The notes under the pieces were generated by a model that saw nothing but the letters and a program-made list of their open reading frames with translations, was not told the DNA's origin and searched no databases. Of a stretch of DNA of 64,000 nucleotides, positions 28,682-41,620 are shown one piece after another (positions within the stretch are counted from its first letter, which is position 1; every line of letters starts with the position of its first letter). Location of the stretch: positions 140,001 to 204,000 of the forward strand of contig NZ_CP118108.1 of NCBI RefSeq assembly GCF_028747985.1, in the 5' to 3' direction. This DNA comes from Paenibacillus urinalis (lineage in GTDB: Bacteria; Bacillota; Bacilli; Paenibacillales; Paenibacillaceae). The position numbers and the translations under genes are program-made.

Positions 28682-29863
28682 ATGAACAAGAAAAGTGTAC
28701 GTGATGTAGAAGTAACAGGAAAACGCGTTTTTGTTCGCGTCGATTTTAATGTACCGCTCGAAGATGGAAAGATTACGGATGATACTCGTATTCGTGAAAC
28801 ACTGCCAACGATCAAATATTTGATCGAGAACGGTGCGAAAGTGATTCTTGCGAGCCATATGGGTCGTCCAAAAGGTGAATTCGTTGATTCTCTTCGTCTG
28901 ACACCTGCTGCAAACCGTCTGTCCGAGATGCTTGGCAAACCGGTTGCAAAAGCGGATGAAGCTGTCGGTGAAGCAGTAAAAGCAGAAATCGAGAAATTGA
29001 ACAACGGCGACGTGCTTGTGCTTGAAAATGTCCGTTTCTATCCTGGAGAAGAGAAGAACGATCCAGAACTTGCAAAACAATTTGCAGAACTGGCTGACCT
29101 TTTCGTGAACGATGCATTTGGTGCAGCACACCGTGCTCATGCTTCCACAGAAGGTATCGCGCATCATCTTCCAGCTGTATCTGGCTTATTGATGGAGAAA
29201 GAATTGTCTGTACTTGGCAAAGCATTGTCCAACCCAGAGCGTCCTTTCACAGCCATTATCGGCGGATCAAAAGTAAAAGATAAAATTGATGTGATCGACA
29301 ACCTGTTGAACCTTGCAGACAACGTACTGATCGGCGGAGGTCTCACTTACACATTCTTCAAAGCTCAAGGTCATGAAATCGGACTTTCACTTCTGGATGA
29401 ATCCAAAATGGACGTTGCTCTTAGCTTCATCGATAAAGCGAAAAAGCTGGGCAAAAACTTCCTTCTGCCTGAAGACATCGTAATTACGAAAGAATTCAGC
29501 GCTGATGCAGAAACGAAGATCGTCAACATCGATGAAATCCCTGCAGATTGGGAAGGCATTGACATTGGACCGAAGACACGTGCGAAGTATGCAGAAGTGA
29601 TCAAAAACTCCAAGCTGGTTGTATGGAACGGACCAATGGGCGTATTCGAGATTGAGCCATTCTCACATGGTACTCGTCAAGTTGCAGAAGCTTGTGCAGC
29701 AACGGAAGGTTACACTGTAATCGGCGGCGGCGATTCTGCAGCGGCAGCAGAGAAATTCAATCTTGCTGACAAGATGGACCACATCTCTACAGGCGGTGGT
29801 GCTTCCCTGGAGTTCATGGAAGGCAAAGCACTCCCAGGTGTTGTGGCATTGAACGATAAATAA
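28682..29863 (+). CDS. pgk: Phosphoglycerate kinase
   Basis: 393 residues. N-terminal [16 protein letters not shown] with substrate-binding Asp/Asn, SHMGRPKG, and the C-terminal nucleotide segment GGGDSAAA and [10 protein letters not shown]. Produces ATP and 3-phosphoglycerate. ATG 28682 has AGGAGG at 28667-28672. The 251 bases between gap and pgk hold the hairpin at 28456 but no gene. Confidence 0.98.
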   Translation: MNKKSVRDVEVTGKRVFVRVDFNVPLEDGKITDDTRIRETLPTIKYLIENGAKVILASHMGRPKGEFVDSLRLTPAANRLSEMLGKPVAKADEAVGEAVKAEIEKLNNGDVLVLENVRFYPGEEKNDPELAKQFAELADLFVNDAFGAAHRAHASTEGIAHHLPAVSGLLMEKELSVLGKALSNPERPFTAIIGGSKVKDKIDVIDNLLNLADNVLIGGGLTYTFFKAQGHEIGLSLLDESKMDVALSFIDKAKKLGKNFLLPEDIVITKEFSADAETKIVNIDEIPADWEGIDIGPKTRAKYAEVIKNSKLVVWNGPMGVFEIEPFSHGTRQVAEACAATEGYTVIGGGDSAAAAEKFNLADKMDHISTGGGASLEFMEGKALPGVVALNDK

Positions 29864-29891
29864 TTTTGAATCCCATTTGAGGAGGCGATAA

Positions 29892-30650
<759 letters not shown>

Positions 30651-30651
30651 G

Positions 30652-32196
30652 ATGACTGCACCAAAACCTGTAGCTCTGATTATTATGGACGGCTTCGGAC
30701 TGCGTAACACAGAAGTGGGTAACGCAGTAGCTCAAGCGAAGAAGCCGAATTATGATCGTTACATGGCGAAATATCCGCATACAACCCTCACTGCTTGCGG
30801 TGAAGCGGTTGGACTGCCGGAAGGGCAAATGGGGAACTCGGAAGTAGGTCACCTCAATATCGGTGCAGGTCGTATCGTATATCAGGATCTAACTCGGATC
30901 TCCAAGTCCATTCGTGAAGGTGAATTCTTCGATAACGAAACACTCGTAGGCGCAGTTCGTGCTGCGAAGACAACGGGTAAAAAGCTTCACCTGTACGGAC
31001 TATTGTCCGACGGCGGTGTTCATAGCCATATCAATCACCTGTTCGCTATGCTCGATCTGGCTAAAAAAGAAGATATGCACGATGTTTACATCCATGCATT
31101 CCTCGATGGACGCGACGTATCCCCGGACAGCGGTATCAAATTCCTGGAGCAATTGAATGCAAAAATTGCGGAAGTGGGCATTGGTAAAATCGCAACCGTG
31201 CAAGGACGTTATTATGCAATGGACCGCGACAAACGCTGGGAACGTGTAGAGAAGTCTTATCGTGCGATCGTGTATGGAGACGGACCGGTATATACGGACC
31301 CGATGGTGGCTGTCAAGGAATCCTACGAGAAATCCGTATTCGACGAGTTCGTTGAACCAACGGTCATCGTTAAGGAAGATGGACAACCTGTGGGACTCGT
31401 GGAAAGCGGCGATTCTGTTATATTCCTGAACTTCCGTCCTGACCGTGCAATTCAGCTGTCTCAAGTGTTTACCAACCAGGATTTCCGTGGTTTCGATCGT
31501 GGAGACAAATTCCCTGAGGGACTTCACTTTGTATGTCTTACACTCTTTAGCGAAACCGTTGAAGGATATGTAGCATACTCTCCGAAGAACCTGGATAATA
31601 CACTTGGTGAAGTGCTTGTTCAGAACAACAAGAAACAGCTTCGTATTGCGGAAACAGAGAAGTACCCGCATGTTACTTTCTTCTTCAGCGGCGGCCGCGA
31701 TGTTGAGCTTCCTGGCGAGACTCGCATTCTTATCAATTCGCCGAAGGTGGCAACTTATGACCTGAAGCCTGAGATGAGCGCTTATGAAGTTGCGGATGCT
31801 TGTGTGAAGGAGATCGAGGCAGACAAGCATGACGCGATCATCCTGAACTTTGCAAATCCAGACATGGTGGGTCACTCCGGTATGCTGGAGCCAACGATCA
31901 AAGCAGTAGAAGCGACCGATGAATGCATGGGTCGTGTGGTAGAGGCTGTTCTTGCAAAAGGCGGCGTTGTACTGATCACAGCGGATCATGGTAATGCGGA
32001 TATGGTATTTGACGAGAACGGCAAACCGTTCACAGCACATACAACAAATCCGGTTCCATTCATCGTGACATCTGAGAATGTAGAGCTCCGCGATGGCGGA
32101 ATTCTGGCAGATATCGCTCCAACGATCCTTGATTTGATGGAACTTCCGCAGCCTGCGGAAATGACCGGACATTCCGTTATTTCAGGACGCAAGTAA
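30652..32196 (+). CDS. gpmI: 2,3-bisphosphoglycerate-independent phosphoglycerate mutase
   Basis: 514 residues, alkaline-phosphatase fold. Metal site DGFGLR at the N-terminus, [14 protein letters not shown] (nucleophile Ser), ADHGNAD and the C-terminal HTTNPVPF. Moves the phosphate of 3-phosphoglycerate to position 2; Mn-dependent in spore formers. The ATG follows the tpiA stop by 1 base, so translation is coupled. Confidence 0.97.
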   Translation: MTAPKPVALIIMDGFGLRNTEVGNAVAQAKKPNYDRYMAKYPHTTLTACGEAVGLPEGQMGNSEVGHLNIGAGRIVYQDLTRISKSIREGEFFDNETLVGAVRAAKTTGKKLHLYGLLSDGGVHSHINHLFAMLDLAKKEDMHDVYIHAFLDGRDVSPDSGIKFLEQLNAKIAEVGIGKIATVQGRYYAMDRDKRWERVEKSYRAIVYGDGPVYTDPMVAVKESYEKSVFDEFVEPTVIVKEDGQPVGLVESGDSVIFLNFRPDRAIQLSQVFTNQDFRGFDRGDKFPEGLHFVCLTLFSETVEGYVAYSPKNLDNTLGEVLVQNNKKQLRIAETEKYPHVTFFFSGGRDVELPGETRILINSPKVATYDLKPEMSAYEVADACVKEIEADKHDAIILNFANPDMVGHSGMLEPTIKAVEATDECMGRVVEAVLAKGGVVLITADHGNADMVFDENGKPFTAHTTNPVPFIVTSENVELRDGGILADIAPTILDLMELPQPAEMTGHSVISGRK

Positions 32197-32299
32197 GCTG
32201 TTAAACGAATCGATTTGCAATCCTATGCGCGTATAGGGTTTAATGATAGAAGATGCTATGCTAGCTAGCAAAAATGAATCGAAGAATAAAGGAGAGTAA

Positions 32300-33592
<1,293 letters not shown>

Positions 33593-33612
33593 TAAGCTAA
33601 CCGCTTAGTACG

Positions 33613-33643
33613 GAGAGTCGCCCATCGGGGCGGCTCTTTTTTT
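33613..33643 (+). terminator. Terminator of the glycolytic operon
   Basis: GAGTCGCCC pairs with GGGCGGCTC (one G-T pair) around ATCG, followed by seven T. Confidence 0.92.
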
Positions 33644-33722
33644 GGCTTACCCCCAGTGTATGATGCACGATTGCAGTTTAATGTTCGTTCTGCCGATATA
33701 GAGGAGAGAAAGGAGGTGCGTA

Positions 33723-33902
33723 ATGGATATCGCAGCAATGTCTACAGTCATGTCCATGACAGCCGTTAAGCAGGCAGCATCCATTCAGGTGCTGAATATG
33801 GCGAAGAGTCAAGCGGAAGTGATGGGCAATCAGATGGCGCAGATGCTCTCTCAGAGTGCGCCGCATCCGACCTCAGGTCATTCGATTGATCTGAAAGCTT
33901 AA
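33723..33902 (+). CDS. YjfB-like small protein
   Basis: 59 residues, starting MDIAAMSTVMSMTAVKQAAS. The length, the MDIAA start, a Met/Ala/Gln-rich helical middle and a short polar tail fit the YjfB family, described in B. subtilis as putative motility proteins under sigma-D. AGAAAGGAGGTG lies directly upstream of ATG 33723, a strong ribosome binding site that supports real translation. Role unknown. It stands between eno and secG, apart from any flagellar genes in this window. Confidence 0.78.
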   Translation: MDIAAMSTVMSMTAVKQAASIQVLNMAKSQAEVMGNQMAQMLSQSAPHPTSGHSIDLKA

Positions 33903-33997
33903 GGACTTTCGGATTGTATATGTGCAGAGCGTATGGTACAATAAAAATATTGTTTACTGCGTGGAGTTACGCACATTTCGTATAGGAGGTGGAAGTT

Positions 33998-34228
33998 ATG
34001 GATATCGTTTTGAAATTGCTTCTCGTTATTTTCGCCATCGGTGTAATCGTCGTCGTTCTTCTTCAACAAGGTAAAAGTGCGGGTCTTTCCGGTGCCATCT
34101 CCGGCGGTGCGGAACATCTATTTGGCAAAACCAAAGCACGCGGATTGGAACTTGTATTGCAACGGGTTACAGTTGGTCTCGCAGCAGGGTTTATGATCCT
34201 TGCGATTCTCGTCGCTGTATTTGAATAA
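33998..34228 (+). CDS. secG: Preprotein translocase subunit SecG
   Basis: 76 residues. Two hydrophobic segments (about residues 3-21 and 54-74) flank the family loop [29 protein letters not shown]. Part of the SecYEG channel. ATG 33998 is chosen over in-frame GTG 33989 because AGGAGG lies at 33984-33989. secG followed by rnr is common in Firmicutes. Confidence 0.95.
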   Translation: MDIVLKLLLVIFAIGVIVVVLLQQGKSAGLSGAISGGAEHLFGKTKARGLELVLQRVTVGLAAGFMILAILVAVFE

Positions 34229-34246
34229 TTCAACACATGGACGCTT

Positions 34247-34283
34247 AGAGCCTTCGTTCCTCAGAGGAACGAAGGCTCTTTTG
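34247..34283 (+). terminator. Terminator after secG
   Basis: A ~15-bp perfect stem (AGAGCCTTCGTTCCTC with its complement) is followed by TTTTG. rnr therefore probably has its own promoter in the 34284-34460 region, where I see no clear one. Confidence 0.88.
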
Positions 34284-34460
34284 TAACTAAGGCGATTTGC
34301 CTGATTTGAGACTCATATTGATGGAAGGTCCCTATTTGGGTATATACAAAATCCATTCTTGGATTAAATTCGTGTATACTAGGGTAAGATTTTACTAATG
34401 ATAATCAAGACTGACAAAGTACATAAAGGCCTACTCTTATGTTTCCTAGAGGTGAACTAA

Positions 34461-37079
34461 ATGATAACTGAACAACAATTACTTGATTTTATGCTGGAGA
34501 CGGCCTATAAACCGATGACGTATCAAGAGCTGGAGCAGCATTTCGGCATCGAAGATGCGGCTGAGTTCAAAGCGTTCTTGAAGCTTCTGAATCAGCTCGA
34601 GGACGAGGGAAGAATTGTCTTGACCCGTACGAACCGTTACGGTGTGCCAGGACGCATGCAGATGGTGAAGGGAAGATTGCAGGCTCACGCGAAGGGCTTT
34701 GCTTTTCTCATACCCGAGGATCGTGAGCATCCGGATGTCTATATTCATGCAAACGACCTGAAGAGTGCGATGAATGGAGATACCGTGCTGGTTCGTGTAA
34801 CCTCCAAAGGTCCGGAAGGCGGGCGGCTGGAAGGTGAAGTCATCCGTATCGTCAAGCGCGCGGTAGTACAGGTCGTTGGCGTGTTCCAGAGCCAAGAGGT
34901 ATATGGGTTTGTTATTCCAGATGACAAGCGTATTAATCGCGATATTTTTATCCCGAGGACGGGCTTTAATAATGCGGTGGACGGCCAGAAGGTTGTCGTC
35001 AATATCGTAAGCTATCCGGAAGGTCGTGCTGCTGCAGAAGGGGAAATCATCGAAATTCTTGGGCATAAAGACGACCCGGGTATCGATATTTTGTCCGTCA
35101 TTCGCAAGCATCAGCTGCCTGAAGCATTCCCGGAGGAAGTTATAGAAGAGGCAGAACAGGCCCCTGACTCCATTACGGAGGATGAAATTATTAAGCAGGG
35201 ACGCAGAGATCTGCGCGGGCTGAATATTGTAACCATTGACGGTGAAGATGCGAAGGACTTGGATGATGCGGTCAACGTAGAGCGCCTGCCGAATGGCAAT
35301 TATCGTCTAGGCGTTCATATTGCCGATGTCGGTTACTATGTACGCGAGAATTCCAAGCTGGATCAGGAAGCGTATAACAGGGGCTGCAGCGTGTACTTGG
35401 TAGACCGGGTTATTCCGATGCTGCCGCATCGTTTATCCAATGGAATATGCAGCTTGAATCCCCAAGTGGATCGGCTGACCATGTCCTGTGTGATGGAATT
35501 CAATGAGCAGATGAAGGTCGTAAACCATGAGGTCTTCACCAGTGTGATCAAGACTAAAGAACGTATGACCTATAAGAATGTGTACAAAATCTTGGAGGAA
35601 GAAGATCCTGAGCTGATCGAGCGGTACAGCGAGCTGGTGGACGACTTCAAGCTGATGAAGGAAATCGCGATGAAGCTGCGTGACATGCGTATGCGCCGTG
35701 GCGCGGTAGACTTTGATTTTGAAGAGAGCAAGATTCTTGTGGATGAGGAAGGTAAGCCGGTTGATATCGTCAAGAGAGAGCGTACGGTGGCGGAGCAGAT
35801 CATTGAGGAATTCATGCTGGCGGCTAACGAAACCGTAGCAGAGCATTTCCACTGGCTGAAAGTGCCGTTCATCTACCGTGTCCATGAGGACCCGGATCAG
35901 GAGAAGCTGCAGAACTTCCTGGGCTTCGCTGCAAACTTTGGGTTTCACGTTAAGGGACGCGGGAATTCTATTCATCCAAGAGCGCTTCAGTCCCTGCTTG
36001 AAGATATCCAAGGCACGAAGGAACAGACCGTTATCAGCACGATGATGCTTCGTTCCATGAAGCAGGCGAAATACGATTCCGAAATGTCCGGACACTTTGG
36101 TCTGGCTGCGGAATTCTACAGCCACTTTACGTCACCGATCCGTCGTTATCCGGATCTTGTAATTCACCGTGTCATGCGAGAAGTGTTCGAGAATGGCGGC
36201 GCGCTTCCCGAGAACCGACAGGAGTACCTGGCGAGCCGGATGCCTGACATTGCTCAGCAATCTTCAGAGCGGGAACGTGTAGCCGTTGAGGCCGAACGTG
36301 ACACCGAGAAGATGAAGAAAGCACAGTATATGCTCGATAAGGTCGGAGAAGAGTTTGACGGCATGATCAGCAGTGTGACCAGCTTCGGAATGTTCATTGA
36401 GCTTGAGAACACGGTAGAGGGTCTCATTCGTCTCAGTATGCTGACCGATGATTATTATCATTTTGATGATCAGCACATGATTCTTATTGGCGAGCGGACC
36501 TCGAAGATATTCCGTATCGGGGATGAAGTGAAGATCCGTGTAGCACGGGTGAATATGGATGAGTACACCATTGATTTTGAAATGGTAGACATGAAGCCCC
36601 GGCAGGAGCGCGGACCTGGTGCCGGCTTCGGCGGCGGATCCCGCCGCGAGGGCCGTGACGGCCGCGGAGGCAGAGACAGCCGAGGCGGTAATCAGGGCGG
36701 ACGGGACAGCCGAGGCAAGGGCGGCAGCGGTGGAAACCGCGGCAAGAATGGCGGCAGAGCCGGACAGCAGGGAGCTTCCGGTACAGAATCACGCGGAGGA
36801 CAGAGCTTCGGCTTTGGCTCCGGCAAAGGCGGCTATAACTCACCAGGCGGATCCTCTACCGGTTTTGCAGAAGGCGGACGTGGTGGACATTCAGGCCAGG
36901 GTAAGGGCCGCAAGAAAAAAACGTCGAAGAGCGGCGTATTCGTTGGCGAACAAGCAGCACAGGCGCCAAGCGGCAACCCGGCTAAAGGTGGAGAAGGCTC
37001 CGGCAAGCGCAAGCGTAAGCCTAAAGGGAAAAGCGGCGGAAACGGAATGGCCGCATTTGTCCGTAAGAAAAAGAAATAG
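34461..37079 (+). CDS. rnr: Ribonuclease R
   Basis: 872 residues, longer than many RNase R proteins. Order: N-terminal HTH-like region (residues 1-65), cold-shock domains, RNB catalytic domain with the metal site [13 protein letters not shown]1 domain ([21 protein letters not shown]), then a ~155-residue Gly/Arg/Ser/Lys-rich low-complexity tail (bases ~36600-37079). It is the 3'-5' exonuclease that degrades structured RNA and takes part in trans-translation with SmpB and tmRNA. RBS GAGGTG. smpB is usually the next gene but lies 12 kb away here. Confidence 0.96.
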   Translation: MITEQQLLDFMLETAYKPMTYQELEQHFGIEDAAEFKAFLKLLNQLEDEGRIVLTRTNRYGVPGRMQMVKGRLQAHAKGFAFLIPEDREHPDVYIHANDLKSAMNGDTVLVRVTSKGPEGGRLEGEVIRIVKRAVVQVVGVFQSQEVYGFVIPDDKRINRDIFIPRTGFNNAVDGQKVVVNIVSYPEGRAAAEGEIIEILGHKDDPGIDILSVIRKHQLPEAFPEEVIEEAEQAPDSITEDEIIKQGRRDLRGLNIVTIDGEDAKDLDDAVNVERLPNGNYRLGVHIADVGYYVRENSKLDQEAYNRGCSVYLVDRVIPMLPHRLSNGICSLNPQVDRLTMSCVMEFNEQMKVVNHEVFTSVIKTKERMTYKNVYKILEEEDPELIERYSELVDDFKLMKEIAMKLRDMRMRRGAVDFDFEESKILVDEEGKPVDIVKRERTVAEQIIEEFMLAANETVAEHFHWLKVPFIYRVHEDPDQEKLQNFLGFAANFGFHVKGRGNSIHPRALQSLLEDIQGTKEQTVISTMMLRSMKQAKYDSEMSGHFGLAAEFYSHFTSPIRRYPDLVIHRVMREVFENGGALPENRQEYLASRMPDIAQQSSERERVAVEAERDTEKMKKAQYMLDKVGEEFDGMISSVTSFGMFIELENTVEGLIRLSMLTDDYYHFDDQHMILIGERTSKIFRIGDEVKIRVARVNMDEYTIDFEMVDMKPRQERGPGAGFGGGSRREGRDGRGGRDSRGGNQGGRDSRGKGGSGGNRGKNGGRAGQQGASGTESRGGQSFGFGSGKGGYNSPGGSSTGFAEGGRGGHSGQGKGRKKKTSKSGVFVGEQAAQAPSGNPAKGGEGSGKRKRKPKGKSGGNGMAAFVRKKKK

Positions 37080-37100
37080 AATCCGTATAGCCAGTATGAT

Positions 37101-37137
37101 TAGGTCAGCCAGAGATATCTGGTTGGCCTATTTCTAT
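37101..37137 (+). terminator. Terminator after rnr
   Basis: A 13-bp stem (TAGGTCAGCCAGA with TCTGGTTGGCCTA, two G-T pairs), loop GATA, followed by TTTCT. It ends rnr before the convergent response-regulator gene. Confidence 0.75.
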
Positions 37138-37189
37138 AGATTTCTTTAAGTTCTCATTGTGTGCAAGAGCCTTCCTTTTACTTTACCGG

Positions 37190-38242
37190 TTATAAACTGC
37201 GGTGGTGCTTCATATAATCGGCGGGGGCAATACCATAATACCGTTTGAACGTCTTGCTAAAGTGGGGATAATCCGTATACCCCGTTCGCTCGCACGCTTC
37301 GGATGCGCTGCAGGCCTGCTGCTCAAGCAGTATTCTAGCTTCCTCCATTCGCAGCTTGATGAGATACTGTACATAGCTCGCCCCTGTTTCCTCCTTAAAC
37401 AGCCTGCTGAAATAGGTTACAGACATCCCCGCCATATCTGCAGCCTGCTGTACGGAGAGGTCGCTTGCATGAAGGTGCTTCCGCGTATGAGCAATTGCTC
37501 TTAGAATCTGGTTACGTGAGCCAAAATTGCGTTCTTGCTTAATCTGGTCTAAGAGAAGTGATACATATTGAAGAAAGGCGGCTTCGGGTTCGGAGGAATC
37601 CAGCTGAATCGCTGCGCCTTTGTTTGAAAGAAGATAAGATACATCAATTCCCCGCGTCTTAAGCATCTCGCTAAGATCTAATTTGATCTGATTGATGATC
37701 AGGTTCGGGGGTCCAGCAGGCGCATCCTGCGGCAGTCCTTGCTCCAGCAGGTGGACAGCTGCTTGACGGGCTGCCGTCTCATCCAATCTCCATATGCTGC
37801 TCTCCAGCTCGTTTAGCAGCTCCAGCTGATGAACGACCCATTGCTTCTGGTGAATTAGCTGATGTTTGCGGGACTCGATTTTGTGAAGGATCGATTCAAG
37901 TGCTGCTCTGAATTTGTCAGGGCTTACCGGCTTGACCAGGTAATCTTCCACACCAAGCTGCAGTGCAGTCCGGGCGTATTCGAAATCACTGTAGCCGGAA
38001 ATAATGAGGAACACAACATGGGGGTTCACTGCTCTAGCCTTTTCGATAAACGTGAGTCCATCCATCGCAGGCATGCAGATGTCTGTTACAATCAGATCAG
38101 GCTGCTCGGATAGCAGCAGGAGTGCTTCCTGTCCATCCTCAGCCTCACCGACTACCTGATACGGGAGCCCCGAGGACTCCACCTGCTTCGCAAGACTGGC
38201 ATGAATCATGTACTCATCATCCGCGATAATGACTTTATACAT
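37190..38242 (-). CDS. AraC-type response regulator (YesN-like)
   Basis: 350 residues. Receiver domain with acidic pocket ADDE (7-10), phospho-acceptor Asp54 in IVTDICMPAMDG and Lys in YLVKPVSP; a helical linker; and a C-terminal AraC HTH (SVQQAADMAGMSVTYFSRLF, ACERTGYTDYPHFSKTFK). It is paired with the sensor kinase just upstream on the minus strand and diverges from the sugar importer, which it probably activates when the kinase senses the substrate. Stimulus unknown. Confidence 0.95.
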   Translation of the reverse strand: MYKVIIADDEYMIHASLAKQVESSGLPYQVVGEAEDGQEALLLLSEQPDLIVTDICMPAMDGLTFIEKARAVNPHVVFLIISGYSDFEYARTALQLGVEDYLVKPVSPDKFRAALESILHKIESRKHQLIHQKQWVVHQLELLNELESSIWRLDETAARQAAVHLLEQGLPQDAPAGPPNLIINQIKLDLSEMLKTRGIDVSYLLSNKGAAIQLDSSEPEAAFLQYVSLLLDQIKQERNFGSRNQILRAIAHTRKHLHASDLSVQQAADMAGMSVTYFSRLFKEETGASYVQYLIKLRMEEARILLEQQACSASEACERTGYTDYPHFSKTFKRYYGIAPADYMKHHRSL

Positions 38243-38262
38243 ACAAGATCCCTCCTTATTTG

Positions 38263-40095
38263 TTATGGACGGGCCGGCTGTAAACGGAGTGGCAGTTTAA
38301 TTTCAATGATGGTACCGGCAGGACCGGAGGAATGAACGCTCAATCCATAATGACTTCCAAAGGACAGCCTAAGCCGCTCATGAACACTGGTGAGCCCGAT
38401 TCCGCTGGATTGAAGCAGTGGTTCCCATTCTACTCTAGATTCCTCACCGTTCCTGAAGAACTGATTCAGCAGCTCCATTCGATGCTCATCCATTCCTTTA
38501 CCATGATCCATAATTCGCAGTATATAATTCCCTTCCGTATCCGCTGTTCCCGTCAGACCGATATAGGATGGCGGCAGACGGTGGTGCTGATAGCCGTGAA
38601 TAAATGCATTCTCAACGAGCGGCTGCAGTGTCAGCCGAACCAGCGGAATTTGATCCATTACAGACTCCTCGATGCAGATATCGACCGTTAATTTTCGGTA
38701 CCTCGCCTTTTGGATATCCAAATACGCCTTTAAATGTCCGATCTCCTCCCGAAGCGAAACAATTTGATGAGCATTCTTCAGGTTATAGCGGAACAGATCG
38801 GCGAGTGAGGTTGTCATTCGGCTGATCACCATTTGGTTGTCGAGGATGGCATGAGCATTAATGACTTCAAGTGTATTGTACAGAAAATGAGGATTAATCT
38901 GGGATTGCATCGCATGAAGTGCCGATTCCTTCTGCTTCAGACTCAGCTCACGCTCTTTGAGCTTGGCGGATTGAACCTCGCTTACGAGTCGTTTGAGCTC
39001 ACCGACCATATGGGAATAGCTGCGGAACAGCCCGCCGATCTCATCCTTGCGCCCGGTCATACGGGTGATAGGGGTAGAAAAATCACCGGATTGTACGCGT
39101 TTCATGAAATGCTGGAGCAGCGATAAGGCGCGGCTGATCTGTAAGGAGAAGCCGCCCATAACAAGCAGCGTCACCAGCATAATGATGACAAACAAATATA
39201 CGGTGGTTGATCTTAGATTAAGGAGCTCGAACACGACGGCATTCTTAGGCTGCTCCAGTGCGACCGCCCATTTGGAGAGAGTGGCCTCCTCATATAATAA
39301 AATATTTTCGTTGTTGCCTTCGTATTCATGTATTAAGCCGGCAGGCTCTGCTGAGAATTTCTCCGCAAGGGATGCAGGTAAGAGATCGTTAATTCGTTCC
39401 TTGTCCGGATGATACAGGATGCGGTTATTTTGCGTATCGGCAATCCACAGGTGAAGGTCCTCCCTGGATACGTTGCTGCAAATACCGGCAATCTGATCGA
39501 GATTCAGATCGACCACGAGCAGTCCCTCGTAGAGATAGCTTCTACTGCTCGATATTTTTCGGATTATTGTCAGCACGGGCTCTGAACCAATATAGCGGAT
39601 CCCCGTCATATGAAAATCGTCCATCTGATCCATGTCCGCTAACAGCAGCCGATTACGCTGCCTGATGCTCCGCATATCGAGCATTTCTTCCGAGCGGCTG
39701 TAATCACTGACCTGCATCCCGTTCTTGGCAAGAACGGAGAGCCCGACGAGATCATCACGTCCATATAGCATTTGGGCGAACAGTCCTTTTTCGATGGCAT
39801 CAGATAGCTTCAAGTATTCATAAGGGGTCATGCTGGTACGATTGATTAGGGTTTGGATATGCGGATTCGAGAGAAAGGGGTAGGTTGAAGTTTCAAGATT
39901 AGATATATATAGATTCAGATATTCGCTGGTTTGAGTCACGATTCGTTCGTTGGATGCGATAGCAGACTCTTCAATGGTGCGAGTCGATGCATTGTACCAA
40001 TAGGAGCCGAGGATGATTACAGGCAGACAGACAAAGATCAGGCTGATTGCAATCAGTCTCTTATTAATAGACAGGCTGGATAAGATATGAACCAC
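38263..40095 (-). CDS. Sensor histidine kinase (YesM-like)
   Basis: 610 residues. An N-terminal membrane segment (about 12-32), a ~260-residue extracellular sensor, a second membrane segment near residue 300, HAMP, His_kinase domain with the phospho-His in QSQINPHFLYNTLE, and HATPase motifs (PLVENAFIHG, DHGKGMD, SGIGLTSVHERL). GTG at 40095 is the start offered by the frame, but it touches its AAGAGAG site, so the start is uncertain. 20 bases separate it from the response regulator. Typical of systems that control CUT1 importers in Paenibacillus. Confidence 0.93.
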   Translation of the reverse strand: MVHILSSLSINKRLIAISLIFVCLPVIILGSYWYNASTRTIEESAIASNERIVTQTSEYLNLYISNLETSTYPFLSNPHIQTLINRTSMTPYEYLKLSDAIEKGLFAQMLYGRDDLVGLSVLAKNGMQVSDYSRSEEMLDMRSIRQRNRLLLADMDQMDDFHMTGIRYIGSEPVLTIIRKISSSRSYLYEGLLVVDLNLDQIAGICSNVSREDLHLWIADTQNNRILYHPDKERINDLLPASLAEKFSAEPAGLIHEYEGNNENILLYEEATLSKWAVALEQPKNAVVFELLNLRSTTVYLFVIIMLVTLLVMGGFSLQISRALSLLQHFMKRVQSGDFSTPITRMTGRKDEIGGLFRSYSHMVGELKRLVSEVQSAKLKERELSLKQKESALHAMQSQINPHFLYNTLEVINAHAILDNQMVISRMTTSLADLFRYNLKNAHQIVSLREEIGHLKAYLDIQKARYRKLTVDICIEESVMDQIPLVRLTLQPLVENAFIHGYQHHRLPPSYIGLTGTADTEGNYILRIMDHGKGMDEHRMELLNQFFRNGEESRVEWEPLLQSSGIGLTSVHERLRLSFGSHYGLSVHSSGPAGTIIEIKLPLRLQPARP

Positions 40096-40223
40096 CTCTC
40101 TTTGCGATGTGAATCAGGTGAGTGCAGGAAAAGACAACTAGAGTAGGATTAACCATTCCTCCCTCACTTACAATATTTACAATATAAGATGTGGATGGAA
40201 TTACTATAGCGGGGGGCGGTTAA

Positions 40224-41597
40224 ATGGTCAAGCGTAAGAAGGTGTCCGTACTCGTATGTATGCTGCTTGTGTTCTCTGTATTCGCAGCAGCTTGCAGTGG
40301 AGGGGGAACGAATGGAGGCAGTGAAGGAGCTGGCACAGATCCAGACAACAACGGGGGAACGTCTCAGGAAGAGGTAGCTATCACGCTGGGATATTACTCT
40401 GATGGCAAGAGTGATGCCAAAATGAAGGAACTGATCGAGAAGTTCACCGCCAAGTTTCCGCATATTAAAGTAGACACGCAAAGTGCGCCGTATGGTCAGT
40501 TCTATCAGAAGCTCGACACACAGATTGCCGCAGGCAAAGCACCGGATGTCTGGCTGTCGGACGGGGCGCTCGTCATGAAGTACGCCGAGAGAGGCACGCT
40601 GAAGGACGTAACCGAGTGGATCGACCGTGATCTGAACAAGGATGACTATTACGGACTGGAGTTCAACAAGGATGCAGATGGACGATACTGGGGCATTCCG
40701 CAAGGCATTCAAATCGGGGTCCTGTATTATAACAAGGATTTGTTTGATAAAGCCGGAGTCGAATATCCGACAGAGGAGTGGAGCTGGGAGGATCTGAAGA
40801 CAACTGCGACTCAGCTGACGGTAGATGGAAGCGGAAAGGCTGCTGCAGAGGAAGGGTTTGATACGAATACCGTTAGTCAGTTCGGACTTACTTTCTTCAG
40901 CATAACCGAGGGCTGGTTTACGGTACTGAAATCGTACGGCGGCGGCATTCTTGACGAGACCGGCACACAGTCAATTGTAGACTCCGACGGCAATAAGGAA
41001 GCGATGAACTGGATTGTCGATGGTATGCAAAAAGGCATCTTCACCGATCCCGTGGATCTGAAGAGCTTCCAGAGTGCGATGGCTGTGTTCCCGAGCGGGT
41101 CAGCCGCGATGCGGATCGGTATTTATGCCCGTGTTCAGGCAGCTAATGAAGCGGGACTGAATTATGATGTCACCGTACTGCCGACAGGCCCGGACGGCAA
41201 ACGCTTTGCTCCGGTTATTGCGAACTCATGGGTCATCAGTGCGAAAGCCGATGAGGCTAAGGCAGCTGCAGCATGGGAATGGATGAAGTTCTGGGCTACG
41301 GAGGATGAGGTGCAGAAGGAATGGGCAGCGCTTGGGGAGGCCGTTCCGGTCAAGAAGTCAGTAGCTAACTCCGACGTGTTCTTAACCGCTGGGGAGAAGC
41401 CTGAGAATCGCCAGGCGTTCCTCGACAGCTTTGAATTTGCCGGGACACTGGATACCAATGCCGTATGGGAAGAGTGGGTATCCAAATTCAATGAGAATGC
41501 AGAGCGCGCTTTCCTTGGTGACGCTACGGTGGATGAGTCACTGACGAAGGCTAATGGAGAAATTCAGGATGTGCTGGATGCATTTTATGAGAAATAA
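40224..41597 (+). CDS. Sugar-binding lipoprotein of a CUT1 ABC importer
   Basis: 457 residues. Lipoprotein signal peptide with lipobox AAAC (Cys24), a Gly/Ser/Asn-rich linker, then the family 1 solute-binding fold (PDVWLSDGALVMKYAERG, YWGIPQGIQIGVLYYNKDLF, FPSGSAAMRIG). It captures a sugar or oligosaccharide outside the membrane for the two permeases that follow. GGGGGGCGG precedes ATG 40224. Divergent from the sensor kinase, sharing a 128-base control region in which I see no cre box. Neighbouring nagA/nagB point to an amino sugar, but this is inference. Confidence 0.93.
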   Translation: MVKRKKVSVLVCMLLVFSVFAAACSGGGTNGGSEGAGTDPDNNGGTSQEEVAITLGYYSDGKSDAKMKELIEKFTAKFPHIKVDTQSAPYGQFYQKLDTQIAAGKAPDVWLSDGALVMKYAERGTLKDVTEWIDRDLNKDDYYGLEFNKDADGRYWGIPQGIQIGVLYYNKDLFDKAGVEYPTEEWSWEDLKTTATQLTVDGSGKAAAEEGFDTNTVSQFGLTFFSITEGWFTVLKSYGGGILDETGTQSIVDSDGNKEAMNWIVDGMQKGIFTDPVDLKSFQSAMAVFPSGSAAMRIGIYARVQAANEAGLNYDVTVLPTGPDGKRFAPVIANSWVISAKADEAKAAAAWEWMKFWATEDEVQKEWAALGEAVPVKKSVANSDVFLTAGEKPENRQAFLDSFEFAGTLDTNAVWEEWVSKFNENAERAFLGDATVDESLTKANGEIQDVLDAFYEK

Positions 41598-41620
41598 CGA
41601 AGCCAAAGGAGCTGCCGCGG

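Noticed and set aside
40096..40223. Catabolite-response element before the sugar importer
   Set aside because: No sequence close to TGWAANCGNTNWCA is present in the divergent control region.
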